From an uncultured Pirellulaceae bacterium (GTDB lineage: Bacteria; Planctomycetota; Planctomycetia; Pirellulales; Pirellulaceae), in contig CAMYKF010000292.1 in assembly GCA_947258905.1 (NCBI GenBank), forward strand, positions 1 to 18,041: a stretch of DNA of 18,041 nt, given 5' to 3'. The position numbers and the translations under genes were made by a program. Position 1 is the stretch's first letter; every line of letters starts with the position of its first letter. Positions 6,492-12,951 of this stretch are shown here, one piece after another. The notes beneath the pieces are model-generated. The model was not told where the DNA came from, searched no databases, and worked only from the letters and a program-made list of their open reading frames with translations.

Positions 6492-7805
6492 ATGCAAATC
6501 CTCACATGGAATCAGCTCGACGAGCGGCAACGCAGCGAGGCACTGTCGCGCGCTCCGGCCAATCAGTCACCGGAAACGCGCGACGTCGTCGCCGGCATTA
6601 TTGACCAGGTGCGAACCCGTGGTGATGACGCCATTCGCGAACTGACTGCCCGATTTGACCAGGTGGAACTGAATGACCTGCGGGTTTGCGAAACGGAACT
6701 GGATTCGGCGATTTCGCAACTTCCGGGACCCGTGCGTCGGTCCATCGAGGCGGCTTACGAAAACATCAAGGTGTTTCACCACGCCTGCCAGCCGCAAGAC
6801 ACGAGCGTGGATACGGTGGATGGCGTACGCTGTTCGGCTCGTTACGTCGGGATACAACGAGTTGGATTGTATGCGCCTGGTGGCCGGACTCCCCTGCCCT
6901 CGTCGGTGCTGATGATGGGAGTGCCCGCGCAGCTGGCTGGCTGCCACGAGTTGATTCTTTGTACGTCGCCCGGTCCGGATGGCAACGTTGATCCGGCCAT
7001 TGCCTTTGCCGCGCAGCTGTGTGGCATCCATGTCATCTGCAAAATCGGCGGGGCCCAGGCGATTGCTGCCATGGCGCTGGGTACTGACTCAGTACCGGCT
7101 TGCAACAAATTGTTCGGACCCGGCAGTATCTGGGTAACTGAAGCCAAGCGTCAAATTGCGGCCAGTGACCTGGCGGTGACCATCGACATGCCTGCTGGAC
7201 CTTCCGAAGTGCTGGTGATTGCCGATGCCCAGGCCGACGAGCAATTCGTGGCCGCCGATTTGATCGCCCAGATCGAACACGGCGCCGACTCCCAGGCCAT
7301 TCTCGTTACCGACAGTCCCGGATTTGCGGAACAAACGCTGGCGGCAGTCGCCGAGCAGGCGGCACTTTTGTCGCGACGTGAACTCATCGAAGCGTCTCTT
7401 GAATTCTCGCGTATCATCATTGCCGAGGATATGCAGCAAGCGGTGGAGATCGCCAATCGTTACGCCGCAGAGCATCTGATTATTCAGACGGACAATGCCG
7501 ACGATCTTCTGGAACACGTCACCGCGGCCGGAAGTGTATTCATTGGTCCGTGGACACCGGAAGTGCTGGGCGACTATTGCAGCGGCACCAATCATGTGCT
7601 GCCCACTTGCGGTTTTGCCCGCTCGGTAAACGGTTTGTCAGTGGTCGATTTCATGAAGCGGATAACGGTACAGCAGGCGACACCGCAGGGTTTGGAAAAC
7701 CTGGCCGATACGGCACGTACGCTGGCCGAATGGGAAGGTCTGACCGCCCATGCGCACGCGGTGGAAATTCGTCAAAAAGCCTTGGCGCGGAGGGTCGGCT
7801 CATGA
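6492..7805 (+). CDS. hisD: histidinol dehydrogenase
   Basis: Last two steps: L-histidinol to L-histidine with 2 NAD+. 437 aa, normal length. Zinc ligands by alignment: Gln260 and His263 (AQIEHGADSQ), Asp361 (LGDYCSGTNHVLPT) and His420 (EGLTAHAHAVEIR). The catalytic Glu327-His328 pair lies in YAAEHLI. FGPGSIWVTEAKR (208-220) and IDMPAGPSEVLVIAD (231-245) are family signatures. AGGGAAA just after the hisG stop acts as Shine-Dalgarno; the gap to hisG is 9 nt. Its stop overlaps the hisC start. All key residues are present, so it should be active. Confidence 0.97.
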   Translation: MQILTWNQLDERQRSEALSRAPANQSPETRDVVAGIIDQVRTRGDDAIRELTARFDQVELNDLRVCETELDSAISQLPGPVRRSIEAAYENIKVFHHACQPQDTSVDTVDGVRCSARYVGIQRVGLYAPGGRTPLPSSVLMMGVPAQLAGCHELILCTSPGPDGNVDPAIAFAAQLCGIHVICKIGGAQAIAAMALGTDSVPACNKLFGPGSIWVTEAKRQIAASDLAVTIDMPAGPSEVLVIADAQADEQFVAADLIAQIEHGADSQAILVTDSPGFAEQTLAAVAEQAALLSRRELIEASLEFSRIIIAEDMQQAVEIANRYAAEHLIIQTDNADDLLEHVTAAGSVFIGPWTPEVLGDYCSGTNHVLPTCGFARSVNGLSVVDFMKRITVQQATPQGLENLADTARTLAEWEGLTAHAHAVEIRQKALARRVGS

Positions 7806-8872
7806 GTATCCGAAAAATAGCCCGCGCCGATTTGTGGGGCAGTCGCGGTTATCCCGGCAGTGGCGGCGACCGCAACGAATTCGTGCGTCTGAATTGCAAC
7901 GAAAACCCCTGGCCGCCCCAACGCGCCAGCGACCCGTTGATCAATCGCTACCCGGAAAAACAACCGGGACAACTCGTTGAACGTTTGGCCGGTTTGTATG
8001 GCGTTGCGCCGACCAGCCTGATCATCACACGCGGCGCCGATGACGGGATCGACGCCATCATCCGAGGCTTCTGTTCGCCCGGTGTGGATGCCATTGCCCA
8101 GTGTCCGCCAGCGTTTGTCATGTACCGTTTTTTTGCAAAGTTGCATGGTGCCGCGATTCACGACGTCCCGCTGGATCCGGCGGATGGCTTTTCCGTGGAT
8201 TTTGAGGGCCTTGCCCAGGCTGCCGGCCAGGGCGCCAAGGTCTTGTTTCTGTGTTCCCCCAACAATCCGACCGGTTCTTCCGTCGATCAGGAAAAGATTC
8301 TGGAGTTGTGTCAGCGTGTTGCCGAGCGGGCGGTGGTCGTGATCGATGAGGCCTATATTGAGTTCTCGGAACAGCCGAGCCTGTCGCGGCACGTGTCTGA
8401 CGTGGGGAATCTGATCGTGCTGAGGACGTTGTCCAAGGCATGGTCGCTGGCCGGAGCGCGTTTGGGCGTGATTGTTGCCAGTGAGGAAATCGTCTCGTTT
8501 CTGCACGCTACGATTTCACCCTATCCGCTTTCCCGCTCCGCGACACAGGCGGGTCTGGATGCGACTGCCAGGGAATGCATGGCCACCGCCGCGGACCGCA
8601 TTGAATCGATCAAGAGCCAGCGACAGTCACTGGCCGAATCGCTGCAACAAGTGGACTGGATCGAGACCGTTTATCCCAGCGAGGCCAATTTTTTGCTCGT
8701 CAAGGTTCCCGATGCGGCGGCCTTGATCGAGTTTGCCCTGGCCAACGGATTTTTACTGCGTAACCAATCGGCCCAGCCGGGACTGGCAAACCACGTGCGT
8801 ATTTCAGTCGGCACCGCCGATGAAATGCAGCGGCTGGTCGAGCTGTTCAGTAACTGCGAGGTGCCCACATGA
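7802..8872 (+). CDS. hisC: histidinol-phosphate aminotransferase
   Basis: Imidazole-acetol phosphate + glutamate to histidinol phosphate; fold-type I PLP enzyme, 356 aa. The open frame runs further upstream, but ATG at 7802 is chosen because it overlaps the hisD stop (ATGA) and gives the normal N-terminus (MSIRKIARADLW). Seen: LNCNENPWPP (30-39), SLIITRGADDGIDAIIRGFC (72-91), CSPNNPTGSS (151-160), DEAYIEFSE (182-190), the Schiff-base Lys212 in LRTLSKAWSLAGAR, and PYPLSRSA (240-247). The NRYPEKQP and 'RGADDGID' blocks are those of the enterobacterial enzyme. Coupled at its 3' end to hisB by another ATGA overlap. Confidence 0.96.
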   Translation: MSIRKIARADLWGSRGYPGSGGDRNEFVRLNCNENPWPPQRASDPLINRYPEKQPGQLVERLAGLYGVAPTSLIITRGADDGIDAIIRGFCSPGVDAIAQCPPAFVMYRFFAKLHGAAIHDVPLDPADGFSVDFEGLAQAAGQGAKVLFLCSPNNPTGSSVDQEKILELCQRVAERAVVVIDEAYIEFSEQPSLSRHVSDVGNLIVLRTLSKAWSLAGARLGVIVASEEIVSFLHATISPYPLSRSATQAGLDATARECMATAADRIESIKSQRQSLAESLQQVDWIETVYPSEANFLLVKVPDAAALIEFALANGFLLRNQSAQPGLANHVRISVGTADEMQRLVELFSNCEVPT

Positions 8873-9945
8873 GCCGAAAACGAAAGATTCTGTTCATTGA
8901 TCGCGACGGCACCCTGATCAGGGAGCCACTGGATGAGCAGATCGACAGTTACGAGAAACTGGAACTGGTCGAAAACGTGATTCCTGCTCTGTTGCGATTG
9001 CGTGATGTCGGATTCGAGTTTGTGATGGTTTCCAATCAGGACGGATTGGGCACCGAGCATTTTCCGCAGGAACATTTCGACGGTCCGCACCGTCTGCTGA
9101 TGAACGTGTTGAATTCCCAGGGCATCGAGTTCGCCGACGTGCTGATCGATCCTTCAAGGCCTGAAGAGAATTCTCCCAATCGCAAACCGGGGATTGGCCT
9201 GGTGCTGAATTACCTGAAATCGGGCGAACTGGACCTGGCCAACAGCTGCGTGATTGGTGACCGGGATGCCGATATGCAGTTGGCCGAGAACATGGGTATC
9301 GCCGGAATCCGTTTTGGCAATCCAGGGCCGGACTGGCTGGAAGTCAGTCAGCAAATCATCGGCCGTCCGCGTTCGGCAGATGTCGAGCGCAATACCAACG
9401 AAACAAAGATCTGCGTGCATGTCGATCTGGATGGCACCAGCAGCGGGGAGGATCGCATCGCGACCGGCATAGGGTTCTTTGATCACATGCTGGAGCAACT
9501 GGCTCGCCACGGCGGATTTGCCATGCAGCTGGAATGCCAGGGCGACCTGCACATCGATCCGCATCACACCATCGAGGATGTGGGGCTGGCTATCGGGCAG
9601 GCACTGGACCGGGCGCTGGGCGATCGTCGGGGCATTGGTCGCTACGGATTTCTATTGGCCATGGACGAAGCCCAGGCGAACGTAGCGATTGATCTGTCAG
9701 GCCGCCCGGTTTTCGTGCAGCGCGGAGAATTCACGACGGACCGGGTCGGCGATTTCCCTACCGAAATGGTCAGTCATTTTTTTCAATCGTTGTCGCAAAC
9801 GTTGCGGGCCGCCATCCACATCGAATTTCGGGGAGAAAACAATCACCACATGATTGAGGGCATCTTCAAGGGTGTGGGCCGCGCGTTGCGGCCAGCGTTG
9901 GCCCGCGTCGGCAGCGATCTGCCATCGACCAAGGGGGTGCTGTGA
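8869..9945 (+). CDS. hisB: bifunctional histidinol-phosphatase / imidazoleglycerol-phosphate dehydratase
   Basis: 358 aa fusion with two domains. Residues 1 to about 165 form a HAD phosphatase (histidinol phosphate to histidinol): FIDRDGTLI with nucleophile Asp11 and acid Asp13, SNQDGLGT (55-62), RKP (105-107), GDRDAD (130-135). Residues about 170-358 form the dehydratase: GFFDHMLEQLARHGGF (202-217), HHTIEDVGLAIG (232-243), GENNHHMIEGIFK (322-334), ending LPSTKGVL. The fusion is known mainly from enterobacteria and relatives and some Bacteroidetes and Campylobacter. Oddity: the zinc loop of the E. coli phosphatase domain (ICPHLPADECDCRKP) aligns without gaps to IDPSRPEENSPNRKP, so all four zinc ligands are replaced (Asp94, Ser96, Ser102, Asn104). 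Catalytic residues stay intact, so activity without structural zinc is the likely reading. Confidence 0.95.
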   Translation: MSRKRKILFIDRDGTLIREPLDEQIDSYEKLELVENVIPALLRLRDVGFEFVMVSNQDGLGTEHFPQEHFDGPHRLLMNVLNSQGIEFADVLIDPSRPEENSPNRKPGIGLVLNYLKSGELDLANSCVIGDRDADMQLAENMGIAGIRFGNPGPDWLEVSQQIIGRPRSADVERNTNETKICVHVDLDGTSSGEDRIATGIGFFDHMLEQLARHGGFAMQLECQGDLHIDPHHTIEDVGLAIGQALDRALGDRRGIGRYGFLLAMDEAQANVAIDLSGRPVFVQRGEFTTDRVGDFPTEMVSHFFQSLSQTLRAAIHIEFRGENNHHMIEGIFKGVGRALRPALARVGSDLPSTKGVL

Positions 9946-9946
9946 C

Positions 9947-10570
9947 ATGGCCGCGAATCAGCTTTCGGTTGCTATCATCAACAGCGGCGGAGCCAACATC
10001 AACTCGGTCGTGTTTGCGCTGGAAAGACTGGGTATCGAGCCGGTGTTCACGGCCGACCGGGACCAGATCCGCCACGCTTCGCATGTGGTGTTGCCCGGAG
10101 TCGGTTCAGCGGCCGCCGCCATGGATCAGTTGCAACAATCCGGACTGGTCGAATTGATTCCCGATCTGACTCAGCCAGTGATCGGGATTTGTCTGGGCAT
10201 GCAACTGTTGTTTGAGTCTTCGGCCGAAGGCGATGTTCCGTGTCTGGGCATCATTCCGGCGCGTATCGAAGCGCTGCCGGTTGAGGCGGGCCTGACGATT
10301 CCCCATATGGGATGGAACCGCAACGCTCTGGTTAATCAGCACGCGATATTGTCCGATATCGAAGACGGCTTTTACGCATATTTTGTACACAGTTACGCCG
10401 CCCCGATGGGTCCGTGGACGGTTGCCCGCAGTCGGCATGGCAGGGAATTCTCTTCGATCGTCAGCCACAGAAATTTTGTGGGCATTCAATTTCACCCCGA
10501 ACGCTCGGCCACGGTCGGTCAACAACTGCTCAGCAATTTTCTGCGACTGCAATCGGAGGTGGGCGTATGA
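9947..10570 (+). CDS. hisH: imidazole glycerol phosphate synthase, glutaminase subunit
   Basis: Glutamine amidotransferase that feeds ammonia to HisF. 207 aa; ATG at 9947, one base after the hisB stop, is preferred over upstream in-frame codons that lie inside hisB. Class I triad: Cys in GICLGMQLLF and His/Glu in GIQFHPERSA. Other blocks: INSGGANINSV, LPGVGSAAAAMDQL, IPHMGWNRN and YFVHSYAAPMGPWTVA, all close to E. coli HisH as I recall it. The stop overlaps the hisF start (ATGA). In the E. coli order hisA would lie between these two genes; here it is missing with no leftover sequence. Confidence 0.96.
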   Translation: MAANQLSVAIINSGGANINSVVFALERLGIEPVFTADRDQIRHASHVVLPGVGSAAAAMDQLQQSGLVELIPDLTQPVIGICLGMQLLFESSAEGDVPCLGIIPARIEALPVEAGLTIPHMGWNRNALVNQHAILSDIEDGFYAYFVHSYAAPMGPWTVARSRHGREFSSIVSHRNFVGIQFHPERSATVGQQLLSNFLRLQSEVGV

Positions 10571-11361
10571 ACGGGAATGCTGGTTCGGTTACCGATTTGG
10601 CGCGCCGCATCATTCCCTGTCTCGACGTGCGGGACGGCAAGGTGGTCAAGGGTGTCAAGTTTCGTGAACATCGCATTGTTGGCGATATCGTGGACTTGAG
10701 TATGCGGTACCGCGACCAGGGAGCGGACGAGCTGGTGCTGTACGACATCACTGCCAGCCCCGAGGCCCGCATGGTGGATGTTTCGTGGGTCGAACGCATC
10801 GCGCGAGTGATTGACATTCCGTTTTGCGTGGCCGGTGGCATCCGCAGTGTGGAAGCGGCTCGTCGGGTCTTGAACAGCGGAGCGGACAAGATCTCCATCA
10901 ATTCGCCAGCAATCGAGAACCCGGCGCTAATTGGCGAACTGGCAAAGCAATTTGGCAGCCAGTGCGTCGTCGTGGGTATCGACAGTCTGCAACTCGATGG
11001 TGACTACTTCGTCAAGAAACTGACGGGCGATCCCGACAAAACGCAAGACGCCGGATTGGGAACGCTGGAGTGGGTCAGGCGAGTGCAGGAACTGGGCGCC
11101 GGCGAAATCGTGCTGAATTGCATGAATCAGGATGGCGTGCGGCGGGGATACGATGTGCAGCAACTGAGGCTGGTGCGTGAAGTATGCCGGGTGCCGTTGA
11201 TCGCGTCGGGTGGCGCGGGTGCGCCGGAACACTTCGCCAGCGTTTTTGCAGAAGCGCAGGTCGACGGAGCACTTGCGGCTTCCGTATTTCACGAAGCGAT
11301 GATTGCCATTCCCGATCTTAAGCAGTATCTCCGTCAGCAAAACATTGCGGTACGACCATGA
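10567..11361 (+). CDS. hisF: imidazole glycerol phosphate synthase, cyclase subunit
   Basis: Beta/alpha barrel that makes imidazole glycerol phosphate and AICAR from PRFAR and ammonia. 264 aa; ATG at 10567 overlaps the hisH stop and precedes the canonical RRIIPCLDVRDGKVVKG. Catalytic Asp in CLDV and in VVVGIDSLQ; phosphate-binding CVAGGIRS and LIASGGAGAP. The blocks GADELVLYDITAS, IPFCVAGGI and GAGEIVLNCMNQDGVRRGYD followed by VREVCRVPLIASGG are of the enterobacterial kind, whereas the common bacterial form reads 'TVGGGI' at the equivalent place. It has a few extra N-terminal residues (MNGNAGSVTD). The stop overlaps the hisIE start. Confidence 0.97.
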   Translation: MNGNAGSVTDLARRIIPCLDVRDGKVVKGVKFREHRIVGDIVDLSMRYRDQGADELVLYDITASPEARMVDVSWVERIARVIDIPFCVAGGIRSVEAARRVLNSGADKISINSPAIENPALIGELAKQFGSQCVVVGIDSLQLDGDYFVKKLTGDPDKTQDAGLGTLEWVRRVQELGAGEIVLNCMNQDGVRRGYDVQQLRLVREVCRVPLIASGGAGAPEHFASVFAEAQVDGALAASVFHEAMIAIPDLKQYLRQQNIAVRP

Positions 11362-11990
11362 ATGAAACCATCAGCCAGCCGTTCGATGCCAATCAGATTG
11401 ACTGGGGCAAGTCCGCGGACGAACTCGTTCCGGCAATCGTGCAGGACGCCGCCACGGGCGCCGTGCTGATGCTGGCCTGGATGAATCGTGAAGCACTGGA
11501 CAAGACCATGACCGGCGGTCGCGTCACATTTTTTAGCCGATCACGCGGAGAAATCTGGACAAAGGGCGAAACGTCAGGCAACTTTCTCGAGTTTGAATCC
11601 ATCGCAGTCGATTGCGATGGCGATACGTTGCTGGTACAGGCCCGGCCAACGGGCTCCGTTTGTCACACCGGAACGGAGACGTGTTTCGGTGCGCGTCGCG
11701 AAACGCCGCTGGCATTTCTGGCTCAATTACAGCAGATCATTGAAGAGCGGCGCGTGGCTGATCCCGACAGCAGCTATACCGCCAGTCTGTTACAGGGCCC
11801 GCTGCATCGTGCAGCGCAAAAAGTCGGCGAGGAGGCCGTGGAGACCATTTTGGCAGCCACCAGTCGGACAGAAGATGACTTGATCGATGAGTCAGCCGAT
11901 TTGCTGTATCACTTGATGGTGTTGCTGGCCAAACAGAACGTCGGTTTGCATACCATTGTCGATCGTTTGGCGGAGCGACACAAGAAATAA
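11358..11990 (+). CDS. hisI: bifunctional phosphoribosyl-AMP cyclohydrolase / phosphoribosyl-ATP pyrophosphatase
   Basis: HisIE fusion, 210 aa, catalysing steps 2 and 3. The cyclohydrolase domain is residues about 15-120: LMLAWMNREALDKT, VTFFSRSRGEIWTKGETSGN, and the metal-binding DCDGDTLLVQARPTGSVCHTG split over two strands. The pyrophosphatase domain is about 122-210: IEERRVADPDSSYTASLL, the EExxE-type metal site in KVGEEAVETILAA, and DESADLLYHLMVLL. Domain order and length match the E. coli fusion. It is the last operon gene, with ATGA coupling to hisF. No U-run terminator follows immediately; a chain of hairpins starts within 10 nt of the stop. Confidence 0.97.
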   Translation: MNETISQPFDANQIDWGKSADELVPAIVQDAATGAVLMLAWMNREALDKTMTGGRVTFFSRSRGEIWTKGETSGNFLEFESIAVDCDGDTLLVQARPTGSVCHTGTETCFGARRETPLAFLAQLQQIIEERRVADPDSSYTASLLQGPLHRAAQKVGEEAVETILAATSRTEDDLIDESADLLYHLMVLLAKQNVGLHTIVDRLAERHKK

Positions 11991-11995
11991 CGTGG

Positions 11996-12065
11996 TTGTT
12001 CGCAGGCGTGCGAGTCTACGAACAATCCAGGCCAAGATGCCGGCGTGCGAGGCCATTCGCACGCC
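11996..12065 (+). promoter_or_regulatory. alternative stem-loops after the his operon
   Basis: Hairpin 1 pairs TTGTTCG (11996-12002) with CGAACAA (12019-12025). Its loop carries GGCGTGCGAG (12005-12014), which is repeated at 12042-12051. Hairpin 2 pairs the second copy, GGCGTGCGA (12042-12050), with TCGCACGCC (12057-12065). Either copy could pair with the same 3' partner, so two exclusive folds exist. Hairpin 3 (AAGAGCGAG/CTCGCTCTT, 12108-12128) follows. None has a U-run; they may stabilise or trim the his mRNA 3' end. Confidence 0.4.
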
Positions 12066-12215
12066 ACCGCCGGATTCATCGTGCTATGATTTCTTGTTAC
12101 TGCTGTAAAGAGCGAGGGTCTCGCTCTTCTACATCCACATTGACTAACGCAAAAAATCCAGATTTTCTGCCAACCCCTGTTTACGCACGCCGAAGAATTC
12201 GTAATATTCATCGTC

Positions 12216-12272
12216 ATGAACATCGCATCCAAACAAGCCGACAAGAAACGCAAACGTTTTACAGCGTTTTAG
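12216..12272 (+). other. tiny Lys-rich open frame (18 codons)
   Basis: ATG at 12216 reads MNIASKQADKKRKRFTAF and stops at 12272, with 4 Lys and 2 Arg. No Shine-Dalgarno sequence is visible. It ends 40 nt before the first strong terminator. It could be a leader peptide or chance; see the second Lys-rich frame at 12369. Confidence 0.2.
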
Positions 12273-12311
12273 GTCTGGCTGCGGTCGTTTTCAAGCAAAA
12301 TAAACAACCAA

Positions 12312-12337
12312 CCCTGCCAGACGGCAGGGTTTTTTTT
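12312..12337 (+). terminator. strong intrinsic terminator 1
   Basis: CCCTGCC (12312-12318), loop AGAC, GGCAGGG (12323-12329), then eight T (12330-12337): a classical Rho-independent terminator. It is the first strong one after hisIE (322 nt downstream) and is the likely end of the his operon transcript or of a leader transcript. Confidence 0.9.
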
Positions 12338-12368
12338 GTGGAACAGGAAGCTTACAGGAATCAATCAC

Positions 12369-12434
12369 GTGAATCTGACCAGCAAGTGCAAACAGCTGAA
12401 GGTCAAGAAATGCCGCGGAATCCCGTTGGTCTGA
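12369..12434 (+). other. tiny Lys-rich open frame (21 codons) before the lysW terminator
   Basis: GTG at 12369, preceded by AGGAA at 12356-12360 with 8-nt spacing, reads MNLTSKCKQLKVKKCRGIPLV and stops at 12434. Five of 21 residues are Lys, including a KK pair. The next terminator begins 30 nt downstream. This is the arrangement of an amino-acid attenuation leader, but the small size makes chance a real alternative. Confidence 0.25.
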
Positions 12435-12463
12435 GCGTGATATGCATTAAAGAAATCACTGGG

Positions 12464-12494
12464 GCCTGCGGGAAAACTCGCAGGCTTTTTTTTT
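12464..12494 (+). terminator. strong intrinsic terminator 2, directly before lysW
   Basis: GCCTGCG (12464-12470), loop of 8, CGCAGGC (12479-12485), then nine T (12486-12494). Only 24 nt separate the T-run from the lysW ribosome-binding site, too little for a full promoter, so lysW mRNA must come from readthrough. This suggests an attenuator rather than a plain operon end. Confidence 0.88.
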
Positions 12495-12530
12495 GAATTT
12501 GCCCCATGGTTTGACAAAGGAACGTCTCAC

Positions 12531-12713
12531 ATGTCACAAGTAGCAACCAATCAATGTTGTCTCGAATGCGAAGCAACTCTGGATGTACCCACGGACTGCG
12601 TGATTGGCGAAATCGTGCCTTGCGCCGAATGCGGAACCGAAATGGAAGTTGCCACGCTGCATCCGCTGACGCTGGATCTGGCTCCCGAAATCGAAGAGGA
12701 CTGGGGCGAGTAG
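12531..12713 (+). CDS. lysW: LysW-type amino-group carrier protein
   Basis: 60-aa acidic zinc-ribbon protein. CxxC pairs lie at Cys10/Cys13 (CLEC) and Cys31/Cys34 (CAEC), with GEIVPC between them, LHPLTLDLAP (43-52), and the hallmark C-terminus EDWGE. In Thermus and archaea, LysW is the carrier on whose terminal Glu the ligase LysX (or ArgX) loads alpha-aminoadipate or glutamate for lysine or ornithine synthesis; Streptomyces uses homologues in natural-product pathways. All recognisable carrier features are present. AAAGGA at 12516-12521 gives a 9-nt spacing. No LysX, LysZ, LysY, LysJ or LysK gene lies in the window, so partners must be elsewhere and the substrate is unknown. It is convergent with kbl. 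Confidence 0.9.
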   Translation: MSQVATNQCCLECEATLDVPTDCVIGEIVPCAECGTEMEVATLHPLTLDLAPEIEEDWGE

Positions 12714-12759
12714 ACGTCCCCGTCCTGTCGCCCGGCCATGGACCCTGACCTGGACAAAC

Positions 12760-12790
12760 CTGCTGCGCGTGCGGCCATCACGCGCAGCAG
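12760..12790 (+). terminator. 12-bp stem-loop after lysW
   Basis: CTGCTGCGCGTG (12760-12771) and CACGCGCAGCAG (12779-12790) pair perfectly around a 7-nt loop, followed by TTTC. It lies 46 nt after the lysW stop. The stem is strong but the U-tract short, so it is a probable, weakly canonical terminator. Confidence 0.55.
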
Positions 12791-12802
12791 TTTCAGGGCG
12801 GT

Positions 12803-12826
12803 CCAAAGTCTCACGACTTTGGCTAC
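12803..12826 (-). repeat. REP-like element: GTAG foot plus stem-loop (minus strand)
   Basis: Read on the minus strand: GTAG (12826-12823), then CCAAAGTC, a GTGA loop (GNRA) and GACTTTGG, a perfect 8-bp stem. Its foot faces that of the plus-strand element at 12867, an inverted pair like the composite REP units of proteobacteria. A degenerate direct repeat GGCTACRGACATCG occupies 12821-12834 and 12837-12850. Confidence 0.6.
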
Positions 12827-12866
12827 AGACATCGCGGCTACGGACATCGGGTTTGCTGCATCGAGC

Positions 12867-12890
12867 GCAGCGAATCTCGTGAGAGATTCG
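12867..12890 (+). repeat. REP-like element: GCAG foot plus stem-loop
   Basis: GCAG (12867-12870) is followed by CGAATCTC, a GTGA loop (GNRA) and GAGATTCG, a perfect 8-bp stem. It pairs in inverted orientation with the element at 12803-12826. It lies beyond the kbl stop on the minus strand and may also mark that transcript's end. The foot differs by one base from GTAG. Confidence 0.5.
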
Positions 12891-12951
12891 ACGGTGCCCG
12901 CCGCGCGATCGCTCCGCCAAAGGCCTCTTTGAAAAGGTGGGGAATTCCCGT

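Noticed and set aside
12131..12310. Lysine or T-box riboswitch before lysW
   Set aside because: The conserved cores of the lysine riboswitch and of T-box leaders were not found by eye. A covariance-model search would be needed to exclude them.
11996..12496. 166-codon plus-strand frame after hisIE
   Set aside because: Its translation is Arg/Gln-rich without domain character, and it runs through two strong intrinsic terminators and several hairpins, so it is unlikely to be a gene.
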